This document shows, piece after piece, positions 25,919-34,376 of a DNA stretch of 64,000 bases. Below the pieces are notes generated by a model. That model was not told where the DNA came from. It saw only the letters and a program-made list of their open reading frames with translations, and did no database searches. Positions within the stretch are counted from its first letter, which is position 1, and every line of letters begins with the position of its first letter. Position numbers and translations under genes: made by a program. Source of the DNA: Palsa-89 sp963824345 (GTDB taxonomy: Bacteria; Acidobacteriota; Terriglobia; Bryobacterales; Bryobacteraceae); the NCBI GenBank assembly GCA_963824345.1, contig CAWGOZ010000012.1, forward strand, positions 372,001-436,000. Reading direction: 5' to 3'.

Positions 25919-26168
25919 TTAGCCGCCTGCCACTCCAGCCACAATCCCGTCGATCGGAGTATCGCCGATGGCGGTCTCCAGCACCCAGTCCGTGTCGCCT
26001 CGCCGCCAGAATCGCGGGGGCGTCGAAATCCGGCGTGGCGCCGGCATCCCGGTCCCCGGCGGCCGGCGTCAGAAGAAAGAAAGTCCCGGCGCGTCAAAGC
26101 GGATGACGCCCGGCAGCGCTCCCACTGGAACATGCGGAAGAGTCACGTTCGGACGGTTCGCCGCACCC
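25919..26168 (-). pseudogene. Possible degraded coding fragment upstream of trpE(G)
   Basis: This 386-base gap (25884-26269) has no intact gene. On the minus strand, short protein-like stretches appear in different frames: NVTLPHVPVGALPGVIRFDA, then DAGATPDFDAPAILAARR, then DTDWVLETAIGDTPIDGIVA ending at a TAA (25919). Joined across two frame changes they would form one plausible protein tail. I do not recognise the family. The last segment could also be read as a 42-residue frame from ATG 26047. The rest of the gap (26169-26269) holds the leader of the plus-strand gene at 26270. Confidence 0.3.
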
Positions 26169-26269
26169 CACAACTGCGGGACACAACTGTGCCAACATAG
26201 AGTTAGTTTAATGCCGCGTAACGAAACGTCAAGGGACGCGGCAGCGTTTACTAGTACGAGGAGACGGGG

Positions 26270-28111
26270 ATGCAATTGACAACTAGAGTTGTGTGCGGGC
26301 TGGCTGTATCGGCCTGTCTGCTGGCGGCTCAAGGCGATCCGCCCGGGCGCGTCGCGCGCTTGAGTTACACCTACAGATCGGTTTCGTTCCTGCCCGCCGG
26401 CGTGGACGAATGGGTCCCAGCCGACTTCAATCGGCCGCTCACCACCGGAGACCATGTTTTCGCGGATTTCACTGCGACTGCTGAACTGCAAATCGGCACT
26501 GCGGCGTTGCGATTGAATTCAGTAACCTCGCTCGAATTCCTGAACCTGGACGACTCGAATGTGCAACTCCGCCTGACCGAAGGTGGGCTGAACATCCGCC
26601 TGCGCTATCTTGGCGATCAGGACAGTTTTGAAGTTGACACCCCCACCTTGGCCTTCTCGCTGCTTCGCCCCGGTGAATATCGAATCGACGTGAAGCCGGA
26701 CTCCTCTGTCACCATCGTGACCGTGCGCTCCGGAGAGGCTGAGGTGACCGGCCCCGATCAAGCTTTCTCGGTGCATGCCGGCCAGCAGGTGCGCGCCACC
26801 GGTACCGATCAGCCAAGTTACGAAACGGCCGGCGTTCCACCCCGCGATCAATGGGACCAGTGGTGCGCGGACCGCGATCAGAAAGACGATCAATCGCCCT
26901 CGGCCCGCTACGTCTCGCGTGAGTTGGTGGGATATCAGGATCTGGATCGATATGGATCCTGGCGAACCACGCCCGAATACGGCGCCGTGTGGGTTCCAAA
27001 CGGCACGCCCGGCGGATGGGCGCCCTATCATTACGGCCACTGGCTTTGGGTGGATCCGTGGGGCTGGACCTGGGTCGACGACTCGCCCTGGGGATTTGCT
27101 CCGTTCCATTACGGCCGCTGGGCTTATGTGAGCGGCTATTGGGGCTGGATACCGGGCCCGGTCGCGGAGCGGCCGGTCTACTCCCCGGCCTTAGTGGCCT
27201 GGGTCGGCGGCGGAGCCGTCGGAGGCGGCGTGGCTTGGTTTGCGCTCGGGCCAGGCGAAGTCTTCGTGCCTACCTATCACACCAGCCCGGTCTATTTGAA
27301 TCGCGTCAACGTCACCAATACGGTGATCGTGAACAACATCAATATCACGAATGTGAACATTACGAATGTGAAGTACGTGAATCGTGAAGCGCCGGGGGCC
27401 GTTATGGCGGTGCAGCAGGCCGCGTTCGCCAGCGCCAAGCCGGTTCAGTCGGCCGCGATCGTGGTCCGGCCCGAAGCGCTGCGATCGGCCACCGTGGTAG
27501 CCACCGCCGCCGTTGCGCCCACCCGCGCCAGTGTAGCGCCCGCTGCTGCGTCGGGTGCTAAAGTGGCGCAGCCGCCGGCCGCTCTGCAAGCCAGCGCGGT
27601 GGTCGCAAAACGGACGCCCCCGCCGCCGCCCGTACCGTTCGTCCAAAAACAGCAGGCTTTGGCAGCCAACGCCGGACGTCCGCTGGATGTGAGCCAGGTG
27701 CAGCAGCTGCGGCAGAAACAGCCGCCGCCCGCTCCGCTTGTGCGGCAAGTGCAAGCCCGAACCCCAGCTCCAGCAGCCGCGCCAAGACCCGCACCGGCGC
27801 CAGCACCCGCTGCTTCGCCAAGACCCGCGCCCGCATCCGCACCCGCCGCTGCGCCCAGACCCGCGCCTGCAGCTGGGACGCCCCCGCCGGCGCCCGCAGC
27901 CCGTCCAGCGCCCGAGAAACCGAGGGAAGCCGCGCCTGTAGCCCGGCCCGAACCTGCGGCCCGTCCAGCGCCGGAAGCACCCAAGACGGCCGCGCCAGCG
28001 CCCGCGCCCCAACGAATCGAGCCGCCAACGTCATCCAAGCCTGCGGCCAAACCCGCGCCCAAAAAAGATGACAAGAAGAAAGACGAAAAGAAGGACAACA
28101 ACGACAAGTAA
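26270..28111 (+). CDS. Secreted FecR-domain / DUF6600-like protein with Pro/Ala-rich tail
   Basis: A 613-residue exported protein. Signal peptide at about 1-20, then a FecR-like beta domain (TEGGLNIRLR, RPGEYRIDVKPD, VRSGEAEVTG) to about residue 170. Next comes a tryptophan/tyrosine-rich region around YGAVWVPN, WAPYHYGHWLWVDPWGWTWV and FAPFHYGRWAYV, typical of the DUF6600 family. An asparagine-rich stretch (NNINITNVNITNV) follows, and the last about 200 residues are low-complexity P/A repeats ending in a lysine/aspartate-rich tail. GAGGAGACGGGG lies before the ATG. FecR domains alone, without FecI/FecA, are usually structural; cell-surface or periplasmic role is inferred. Confidence 0.8.
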   Translation: MQLTTRVVCGLAVSACLLAAQGDPPGRVARLSYTYRSVSFLPAGVDEWVPADFNRPLTTGDHVFADFTATAELQIGTAALRLNSVTSLEFLNLDDSNVQLRLTEGGLNIRLRYLGDQDSFEVDTPTLAFSLLRPGEYRIDVKPDSSVTIVTVRSGEAEVTGPDQAFSVHAGQQVRATGTDQPSYETAGVPPRDQWDQWCADRDQKDDQSPSARYVSRELVGYQDLDRYGSWRTTPEYGAVWVPNGTPGGWAPYHYGHWLWVDPWGWTWVDDSPWGFAPFHYGRWAYVSGYWGWIPGPVAERPVYSPALVAWVGGGAVGGGVAWFALGPGEVFVPTYHTSPVYLNRVNVTNTVIVNNINITNVNITNVKYVNREAPGAVMAVQQAAFASAKPVQSAAIVVRPEALRSATVVATAAVAPTRASVAPAAASGAKVAQPPAALQASAVVAKRTPPPPPVPFVQKQQALAANAGRPLDVSQVQQLRQKQPPPAPLVRQVQARTPAPAAAPRPAPAPAPAASPRPAPASAPAAAPRPAPAAGTPPPAPAARPAPEKPREAAPVARPEPAARPAPEAPKTAAPAPAPQRIEPPTSSKPAAKPAPKKDDKKKDEKKDNNDK

Positions 28112-28128
28112 GGACTGCTAACCGCCGG

Positions 28129-29043
28129 CTAATGCAGCAGGCTGTTCAACTGCTGATACATCATGATGCAGGCTGGGCCGAGCGTCACCAGCAAGACCGA
28201 CGGGAAGATCAGGAAGAAGACCGGAAAGATCAGCTTCACGCCGACTTTGCGGGCCTTCTCCTGAGCCTGCTGGCGAAAGCGCGTTCGCATGTGCTTGGCG
28301 TGTGATCGCAACGCCGGCCCGATACTGACGCCATAGCGGTCGCTGTCGATCATCAAATTGGATAGCTTGCGCAGTTCGGGCTCGTTGTTGCGCGCAGCCA
28401 ATGCGCGGAACGAATCGGCGCGGCTGCCACCGGTTTTCAACTCCAGGTAAAGGTGCGCGAGTTCGGCGCTGAAATCCGCGTAGTTGTGCTTCAAGCCGCG
28501 ACTGGCGTCGGCAATGGCCTGATCCAGCGATTGGCCTGCCTCCATCGCCAGAACGATCAGATCCAGGGCCGGGGGAATTGCGCTGCGCAACCGCTGAGCC
28601 CGAGCGCGCACTCGCGAGTCGAGCACGCGATCCGGCAGCAGAAAGCCCAGTCCTAGTCCGCAAATCATTGGAATCGGCGTGAGCGACGGCTGGCCCCGGT
28701 ATACCAGCGCCACGATGCCGGCCAGCCCGGCGAAGAACAGTGCGCTGCCGCACTTGATGCCATAGAAAATGGGCAAGGCCGCCGGCCAGCGGTATCCAGC
28801 CGCGACCAATCGTACGCGGAACGGATTTTTCTCGTTCTTGGCCGCCGGAAAATTCTCGCCAATGGACTGGAAGAGGTTGGCTACCGCCGAGGGCGAATTG
28901 GCAGTCCGGCCGCCGGGCGGCTCTCCTGGGCCGGCCTCTTCAATGCCGCGATGCTCGGTGAGACGCTGATACACGTAGCCGGCAACCACCACCCCGGTGA
29001 GAACGAAGGCGAAAAGCCCGGCGCCGTCCCAGATCCCGGTCAT
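28129..29043 (-). CDS. tadC: Tad pilus assembly protein TadC (type II secretion F family)
   Basis: A 304-residue inner-membrane platform protein for Flp pilus assembly. One N-terminal membrane segment, two around residues 90-135, and one at the C-terminus (FPVFFLIFPSVLLVTLGP) frame a cytoplasmic T2SSF domain (IPPALDLIVLAMEAGQSLDQAI, ELKTGGSRADSFRALAARN). The upstream open frame is a shadow of tadB; ATG 29043 overlaps the tadB stop by 4 bases. It is last in the order cpaB-tadB-tadC and faces the convergent FecR gene. Confidence 0.87.
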   Translation of the reverse strand: MTGIWDGAGLFAFVLTGVVVAGYVYQRLTEHRGIEEAGPGEPPGGRTANSPSAVANLFQSIGENFPAAKNEKNPFRVRLVAAGYRWPAALPIFYGIKCGSALFFAGLAGIVALVYRGQPSLTPIPMICGLGLGFLLPDRVLDSRVRARAQRLRSAIPPALDLIVLAMEAGQSLDQAIADASRGLKHNYADFSAELAHLYLELKTGGSRADSFRALAARNNEPELRKLSNLMIDSDRYGVSIGPALRSHAKHMRTRFRQQAQEKARKVGVKLIFPVFFLIFPSVLLVTLGPACIMMYQQLNSLLH

Positions 29044-29999
29044 ATCTTGATATCCACGATCCGCCGGATCACAAAATGCGCCAACACCAGGCAAACCACT
29101 GCGGCGGCAATGAGGTACTTGCCGTTGGGATAGTAAATCAGGACGGTGAGATACCCTGGATTCACGACCATCATGACGGCGCAGATCACCAGCGGAAGCA
29201 CCGTCAGCACCGCGCCAGTGAGTTTGCCGTGCGCGGCCAGAGCGCGGACTTCGCCCTTCAACGCCACCGACTCGCGCATATTCTCCGCCAGCGTTCCCAG
29301 AACTTCGTTTAGCTTCCCGCCCGTTCGGTTTTGCAGTTGCACGGCGGAGGCGAACATGTTCACTTCGAGCAGCGGCATGCGCTCCACCAGATTGTTCAGC
29401 GCCACCTCCCAAGACGTTCCTAAGTTGCCCTCCATCGCGGTCTGGTGCAATTCGGCCGCTACCGGCTGTTCGCATTCCTCCGACACGATGTCCATGGCGG
29501 CGGGAAAGGGATGCCCGGCGCGCAGGGAACGCGCCAGCGAATCCAGCGCCTCGGGAAAGTTCGCTTCAAACTTGCGGAAACGCTTGGCGCGGCAGCGCAG
29601 GATATAAAAGTACGGCAGAGCCGCCACCGCCACCGCGATCAGCAGATCCGCCCAGCCGGGGAGCCACTCGAACTGCATCGCGAACCCCAGCGCCACGCTG
29701 CTGGCCAGTAGCATGAGCAGCGTGACGCGTCCCACCGACCAGGTCAGCCCCGCCTGCTGCAGGTGGCGGTGCATGATCCGCACGAAGTCCGATTTTTCGA
29801 GCAGGTGCGCCCACGGCGATATGGTGCTGTACGACTCGTCTTTCAACAACGGCGGGCTTTCGTCGAGAAGGTGGTCCGACAGGTCCTCCGCTAATGCCTC
29901 GGCGCCCATGCGCTCGAATGCGAACCAGCCGATCAGGGCCGCCAGCCCGGCCGCCAGGAAGGTTGTGAGGAAAACCAGAACGGACGAGAGCGCGAGCAA
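29040..29999 (-). CDS. tadB: Tad pilus assembly protein TadB (type II secretion F family)
   Basis: A 319-residue paralogue of TadC, also an inner-membrane platform component. Hydrophobic segments at about 5-27, 93-130, 250-275 and 290-310 surround a T2SSF domain (FPEALDSLARSLRAGHPFPAAM, ELHQTAMEGNLGTSWEVAL, QLQNRTGGKLNEVL). It starts with TTG at 29999, one base after the cpaB stop; no better in-frame start exists. Tight spacing to cpaB and overlap with tadC mark an operon. The ATPase TadA, TadZ and the pilin are not in this window. Confidence 0.88.
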   Translation of the reverse strand: MLALSSVLVFLTTFLAAGLAALIGWFAFERMGAEALAEDLSDHLLDESPPLLKDESYSTISPWAHLLEKSDFVRIMHRHLQQAGLTWSVGRVTLLMLLASSVALGFAMQFEWLPGWADLLIAVAVAALPYFYILRCRAKRFRKFEANFPEALDSLARSLRAGHPFPAAMDIVSEECEQPVAAELHQTAMEGNLGTSWEVALNNLVERMPLLEVNMFASAVQLQNRTGGKLNEVLGTLAENMRESVALKGEVRALAAHGKLTGAVLTVLPLVICAVMMVVNPGYLTVLIYYPNGKYLIAAAVVCLVLAHFVIRRIVDIKI

Positions 30000-30000
30000 C

Positions 30001-31380
30001 TTAACGCCCCCGGCCGGTGTGCGCCAGCGCTATCGCGGGGCTCCGTTGAATGGCAAAGGCGGTCACGAAGATCACCAGATGGCGCTGTTCCCAGGTGCGC
30101 CCTGGGAATAACCGGTCCGGCGCATCATCGGTGGAACTGCTTTCCACCAGAAAGCTCGAATTCGCGGGCAGTCCAGCGTCGTATTTGCTGGTGGCAACAC
30201 CGGAGCCGCTGGGCGCGCTGATCTCCGGTTTCACTCGCAAGCTCAGGGCGCCGCCGGACGCCAATTCGGGCGAGAACTGCACGCGCAGGTGATAGGGAGC
30301 GGCGCCGGCCCGGTAGCTGATGGGGCGGCCCACCCCGGCCATCAATCGCTCGCTCGATACCACTTCCAGTTCGTGCTTCCGCTGCAGGCTCTGGATTAGT
30401 TTCGCGCCGTCCTCGCCGGAGGGGAATGAACCCACGCGCCAGTCGGCATCCGGGCTCCCGCCGCCCGGCTCTGAACCCAATCTGGAACGCAATTGTTCAA
30501 ACGCCGGCTCAGTCACATTCAGCACTTGGACGTGCAATTGGATGGGATGATCCCATCCGTCGCCGCTGCCGGCCTGGCTGTTGGTGGCGGAGGCCGTGCT
30601 GGCTGCCGGCACTGACGCCGCGGGCGACCGTTCGGCGGGCGATATCTGCGCGGATAATAGCTGGGCCGCGAGGGCCGCCGGGTTGGTCTGATTCGAGTAG
30701 ATGGAAGCCAGCGCCATGGCATGCGGCGCGGTGACCCCATCGTCGAATGGATTTCGAAGCGTCACGCGAATTTTTCCCCCCGCATCGGACAACGCCACCG
30801 CATCGGCATCCTGGGCGTGCGTCAACACGGTAACGATGGCATCGGCCGAGCGGCTGCTTGCGGGATCTTGGGGGCTCACCGCCAGCACTTCGACGTTCTG
30901 CAGAATGTTGCGAAGCTCCACTTGGTTGTTTTCCCGCTCCGAAATCGCTTGCAGATCCACGCGCGCTCCCGGACGCAGCCGGCTCAACAATCCATCGGAT
31001 TCGGAAACCCGGATGGAGACCGCGCGCATTCCCGAGGGCACTATCCCACTCCCGGACGCACCGCCCGGAGAAGCGCGGGACACTACCCGCTCAGCCAGTA
31101 AAGGCTCGTTCGTCTTGAGTGGCGTCAGAAGGGTGGCGCCCACCGCTTCATCCAGTTTTGAAAACGAGCCGGTCAAGATGCCGGGTGCTTCCGAGATCCG
31201 CAGGTCGCTGGCCTGAAGCACTGTCCCGCGCTCCAGATCGCGGCCCGCCACCACCACCGAATGTCCGAGAATGTCGCTCGACGACCGCAGCTTCCCGGCG
31301 AACAATCCGTAAAAGATCCCGGTGGAAATGATTGCCACCACAAACGCAATCCCGAGCAGTGGGACCATGTTTCTCTTCAT
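30001..31380 (-). CDS. cpaB: Flp pilus assembly protein CpaB/RcpC
   Basis: A 459-residue periplasmic, membrane-anchored protein needed for Flp pilus assembly. One N-terminal membrane segment (about 7-27) precedes an SAF-like domain (VVVAGRDLERGTVLQASDLRI), then the RcpC domain (VSIRVSESDGLLSRLRPGARVDL, NVEVLAVS). The C-terminal 200 residues are rich in A, S, P and G and less conserved. It is longer than many CpaB proteins because of this tail. First gene of the cpaB-tadB-tadC unit; the 164-base gap upstream would hold the promoter, but no clear one is visible. Confidence 0.87.
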   Translation of the reverse strand: MKRNMVPLLGIAFVVAIISTGIFYGLFAGKLRSSSDILGHSVVVAGRDLERGTVLQASDLRISEAPGILTGSFSKLDEAVGATLLTPLKTNEPLLAERVVSRASPGGASGSGIVPSGMRAVSIRVSESDGLLSRLRPGARVDLQAISERENNQVELRNILQNVEVLAVSPQDPASSRSADAIVTVLTHAQDADAVALSDAGGKIRVTLRNPFDDGVTAPHAMALASIYSNQTNPAALAAQLLSAQISPAERSPAASVPAASTASATNSQAGSGDGWDHPIQLHVQVLNVTEPAFEQLRSRLGSEPGGGSPDADWRVGSFPSGEDGAKLIQSLQRKHELEVVSSERLMAGVGRPISYRAGAAPYHLRVQFSPELASGGALSLRVKPEISAPSGSGVATSKYDAGLPANSSFLVESSSTDDAPDRLFPGRTWEQRHLVIFVTAFAIQRSPAIALAHTGRGR

Positions 31381-31544
31381 CGCGAAGTCTTCTCCCTGGG
31401 GCCACCGCGCACCGGTGGCTCCATCTATAGAAACGGCCGGATCGCATGCTTGCAGTATCCTGCTTTACCTTAAGGTGTGGGCCGTAATCACCTTAGTCCT
31501 TGGTACGCCGATGGTGCTTGCAGCGCCTCTGGCGGCGGACGCCG

Positions 31545-32132
31545 CTAATACCTGCGAACGAAGTTCTTGATCCCGGCGCGTTCCAGATCGTTTTTGGTTT
31601 CCGCGAGTGCGTCCTGATCGAAAAAAGGGCCGAGCAGGACACGCAGCAATTCCGGCCTCGGCCCCGGAGCCACCAGCGGTTTTAGATTGGCAAGACGCAG
31701 CTGGGTGACGTAACGCAGCGCCGCCTCCTGGTTCAAGGCGCTGACTTGAATGTAGCGCTCGCCGGGCTGCGGCACGATCATGGGTAACTGATCGTCGGCG
31801 GCCGGCTCCGGTTCGGCGGGCTTGGGCTCCGCCGGCTGCGCAGCCTGCGGGGCTGGCTCCAACTGGGGCTGCTGGACGCTGGCTTGAACCGCAGTGGCCG
31901 GCGCGGGTTGAACGGGCACTGACATTTTGACAGGCGCCGGATCATGCGAGCGCGCGGTGAGGATTCTCCCTCCCAGATAGAGAGCAGCGATCGCTAAGCC
32001 CACCCCCAAGGTTGCCGCTATCCAGACCAACGGCATGCGCTCCTTGCGCGCATCCGGACTGGCTGACAGGGCCACGGCAGCCTCAATCTGCGCCAGGGCA
32101 TCGTTGGTTTCATTGTTAGGCAGGATGGTCAT
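31545..32132 (-). CDS. SPOR-domain membrane protein
   Basis: A 195-residue protein with a cytoplasmic N-terminus, one membrane segment at about 34-55 (LVWIAATLGVGLAIAALYLGG), a proline/alanine/glutamate-rich linker, and a C-terminal SPOR domain (RYIQVSALNQEAALRYVTQL ... RVLLGPFFDQDALAETKNDL). SPOR domains bind peptidoglycan lacking stem peptides at division sites, so a septal envelope role is likely by family. It lies upstream of cpaB on the same strand with a 164-base gap and may be separate from the pilus operon. Confidence 0.83.
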   Translation of the reverse strand: MTILPNNETNDALAQIEAAVALSASPDARKERMPLVWIAATLGVGLAIAALYLGGRILTARSHDPAPVKMSVPVQPAPATAVQASVQQPQLEPAPQAAQPAEPKPAEPEPAADDQLPMIVPQPGERYIQVSALNQEAALRYVTQLRLANLKPLVAPGPRPELLRVLLGPFFDQDALAETKNDLERAGIKNFVRRY

Positions 32133-32191
32133 CGGCGACGCTACAAAGAACTATCGGCGGAAAGTGAACGGAACAGCAGGGACCGGCTAGC

Positions 32192-32213
32192 GCTAAAGCG
32201 AGCGTGCTAAAGC
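32192..32213. repeat. Short direct repeat GCTAAAGC x2
   Basis: GCTAAAGC occurs at 32192-32199 and 32206-32213 in the divergent gap between the SPOR gene and the small histidine-rich gene. No other copy was noticed in the window. It could be part of another intergenic repeat family or of a regulatory site; neither is shown. Confidence 0.35.
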
Positions 32214-32259
32214 CTGGGGCTTCCTCTGCCGAAACATACACTGTTGGAGAGATGGTCAG

Positions 32260-32496
32260 GTGATCCGGCAACCCTTTACAGTTTTCGGTGTGCTGGCCTT
32301 AGCGGCCTCGATGGCCGCAGCCTCGGTTACGCATCCATCCATCCCGAAGCGTCATGCGCATGCGGCCGAATCCCGGTCGCCGCACGCCGCCGAGACGCGC
32401 CATCCCCACGCTGCCGCTCAGCATCCAAAGCCACAACAGCCGGCCAAACACGCCGTGGCTACTCATCAAAAGCCGCCGAAAGTAGCGAAGCACTGA
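32260..32496 (+). CDS. Small histidine-rich secreted protein
   Basis: A 78-residue product from GTG 32260. The N-terminus has a convincing signal peptide (MIRQPFTVFGVLALAASMAAA). The mature part is only about 55 residues, almost wholly H, A, P and K, with repeated HPHAA-type motifs and at least 12 histidines. No domain is known. Histidine density suggests metal binding, but that is speculation. A short hairpin (GCCCG and CGGGC, 32530-32545) follows the gene. Low complexity makes the coding call uncertain. Confidence 0.5.
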   Translation: MIRQPFTVFGVLALAASMAAASVTHPSIPKRHAHAAESRSPHAAETRHPHAAAQHPKPQQPAKHAVATHQKPPKVAKH

Positions 32497-32529
32497 AGTT
32501 GCCCGTACTTTTCGACCTAAGGAGCGCTA

Positions 32530-32545
32530 GCCCGCACCTACGGGC
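32530..32545. terminator. Short GC hairpin after the histidine-rich gene
   Basis: GCCCG (32530-32534) and CGGGC (32541-32545) can pair across a 6-base loop. There is no T-run, so rho-independent termination is doubtful. Confidence 0.25.
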
Positions 32546-32629
32546 GGTACTCAGGTCCATTCTTTCCAAGATCACGCGGAACACTCCATTACTTTCCTTG
32601 CGCCGCGCCAGCATACTCGAAATGTAGAT

Positions 32630-33424
32630 ATGGATCTCTGGAACCATTGCCGGAAGCTACTGGCGTACCTGGCGCCCGAGAGCCCATATACCGCCTATCC
32701 GTCGATCGCGGCGAAGGTCGCCCGAAAGCAAATCGCGGTGATGACCGTGTTGCTGGCGGTAGCGGCCATTGCCGGCGCGGTGGTGCTGAAGCCAGCCCGA
32801 CGCAGTGGCCCGGACTCGTGGGCCAAACTAAGAGAACGGGTCACCGATCGGGCACAAGTTGACCTGTTCGACAATTTCAGCGCCGGTCTGGATGAGTGGC
32901 AGAGCGGTAAGGATCTGGCCAACACCTGGTCCTACGACCGGAACGGATTTGTGAATCCAGGAGCCTTGTCTTTCTTTGTTCCAAGCATGCGTTTGACCAA
33001 TTACGATCTGGACGCATTCGTGCAAATCGAGACCAAAGGCATCGGCTTAGCGTTCCGGGCGGCAGGGCCGAGAACCTACCAGGCGGTTCAAGTTCTGGTG
33101 GGAGGATCGGGACCGACGCGCACATTGGCGGTCGAGCGATACAGCGTGGTGGGAGGCAAGGCATCGCGGCCGGTTCGGGTTGAGCTTGCACCGGGATCTC
33201 AAGTCGATACGCTGTATCGAGTCCACCTGCAGGTGCGCGGAGACGAATTCTCGTTGTATATCCAGGGGCAACTGGCGCAGTATTGGTCCGACAACCGGTT
33301 GCGCACCGGCGGCGTCGGGTTATTCTGCGACCCGGGCGAACATGCTCGGGTAGCCTGGATCCGCGTTTCGAACAACACCGACTCGATGGGCCGGGTGTGC
33401 TCGCTGCTGGCCTCGGTTCTGTAG
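32630..33424 (+). CDS. Membrane-anchored protein with concanavalin/LamG-like domain
   Basis: A 264-residue protein of unknown function. A cytoplasmic N-terminus of about 35 residues is followed by one membrane segment (IAVMTVLLAVAAIAGAVVL). The extracytoplasmic part reads like a jelly-roll glycan-binding fold of the type found in 3-keto-disaccharide hydrolase-like proteins: DNFSAGLDEWQSG at the start, NYDLDAFVQIETKGIGLAFRA in the middle, and a final GGVGLFCDPGEHARVAWIRV strand pair. No catalytic residues can be named. No Shine-Dalgarno site is evident before ATG 32630. Confidence 0.72.
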   Translation: MDLWNHCRKLLAYLAPESPYTAYPSIAAKVARKQIAVMTVLLAVAAIAGAVVLKPARRSGPDSWAKLRERVTDRAQVDLFDNFSAGLDEWQSGKDLANTWSYDRNGFVNPGALSFFVPSMRLTNYDLDAFVQIETKGIGLAFRAAGPRTYQAVQVLVGGSGPTRTLAVERYSVVGGKASRPVRVELAPGSQVDTLYRVHLQVRGDEFSLYIQGQLAQYWSDNRLRTGGVGLFCDPGEHARVAWIRVSNNTDSMGRVCSLLASVL

Positions 33425-33488
33425 CGAGAGGGCTCGTTCAAATTCGCTCTACCTTAATTCGGACTAAAGGATTAGGCCGGGCTAGCCG

Positions 33489-33734
33489 ATGAACTATCCC
33501 ATGGGTCTGTCTGGCTTTTCGGAAGGCTTTGCCTTATATCTCTGGCGCTCGCCTGAATCCCCCGGTACACTGTATTTCGCAAACGGGCTTTCCAGGGCCG
33601 AGGCGTTGTGCCGCTGCCTGGCCGAAGAAGGTTACATCGTCAAAGTGGTGCACGCCGCGACGGATACCGAATACGAATTGCGCGATGGTGCACTGTGGCC
33701 CTTGCCGCAAGGGTTTAGCCAGGCGTTAGCGTAA
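33489..33734 (+). CDS. Small hypothetical protein
   Basis: An 81-residue soluble protein starting at ATG 33489 with no clear Shine-Dalgarno sequence. Its sequence is of normal complexity: an aromatic first half (FALYLWRSP, TLYFANGL), a helix with two cysteines (AEALCRCLAEEGY) and a beta-like end (IVKVVHAATDTEYELRDG). I do not recognise a family. It sits between the jelly-roll protein and a convergent PilZ gene 11 bases away. Confidence 0.6.
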   Translation: MNYPMGLSGFSEGFALYLWRSPESPGTLYFANGLSRAEALCRCLAEEGYIVKVVHAATDTEYELRDGALWPLPQGFSQALA

Positions 33735-33745
33735 GCCCGATTGAT

Positions 33746-34150
33746 TCAATGCGACGATTTGGCTGCAACGTGCAGACTCGTTAGGCCTAGACCATGGAAG
33801 TTGGACAGGGGCCGTCGCTCCGGCACGGCCGCAACTTCAGCCCGCCGCCCCGCTGTTCGGAACTGGTAACCCTCAAAAGCGATGGCTAGCTCCGAGACTT
33901 GCCGCCGCACCACGATTCCAACGGTGACTAACTGCAGAGGTATAGTGCCGTCCAGCCGGCTGGGCCATTCAAATACCGCCCTCACCTTTTCCCCCTCATT
34001 GATGCTGCTGGTGCAGGTCATCAGGACACCGCTGCTGCTCAAGTTTACGGTCTGTCCAACATCGGCGATCCGATTCGCCGTACCCAGTGTTTGGTAGCGT
34101 ACATTCAAGCGCAGAGGGTACCGCGATTTTACCCGGCGTTCTTGATCCAT
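33746..34150 (-). CDS. PilZ-domain protein
   Basis: A 134-residue single-domain PilZ protein, a class that often binds cyclic-di-GMP. The N-terminal RRVKSRYPLRL motif and the later NLSSSGVLM motif are the two parts of the ligand site. ATG 34150 is preferred over an in-frame TTG two codons earlier. A second PilZ protein of similar build lies at 37271, so two small PilZ proteins flank the YdcF-TrmH-RarA genes. The 226-base gap upstream (34151-34376) shows no gene; it is lower in GC and may hold the promoter. Target unknown. Confidence 0.78.
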   Translation of the reverse strand: MDQERRVKSRYPLRLNVRYQTLGTANRIADVGQTVNLSSSGVLMTCTSSINEGEKVRAVFEWPSRLDGTIPLQLVTVGIVVRRQVSELAIAFEGYQFRTAGRRAEVAAVPERRPLSNFHGLGLTSLHVAAKSSH

Positions 34151-34376
34151 TTCCAAGTCGAACCTCAGGTCTCAACGAGCTTGCAAGTTATGGACCCTTG
34201 GGGTTTCTTTGGATACCGGGACGCGGTTTCTCTCTAACTTCCTGATTTCTGGACTGGAAATCCGATCGGCAGTATCGACAGGTCATTAAACGCTGCTATC
34301 CCTGGGCTATGCCGAGAATCATTTGCTTACCTGAGGTGTCTTTTGGTTAGTTCGCCCGGGTGGAGTTTGAAACCTG

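Noticed and set aside
26069..26491. 140-residue minus-strand frame overlapping the FecR gene start
   Set aside because: Most of it is antisense to the FecR gene; only its last part looks protein-like and is treated as a decayed fragment.
29044..29475. Upstream extension of tadC
   Set aside because: It is a frame shadow of tadB; ATG 29043 overlaps the tadB stop in the usual coupled way.
34151..34376. Riboswitch in the 226-base gap upstream of the PilZ gene
   Set aside because: The gap is lower in GC, but no riboswitch core pattern could be recognised by eye.
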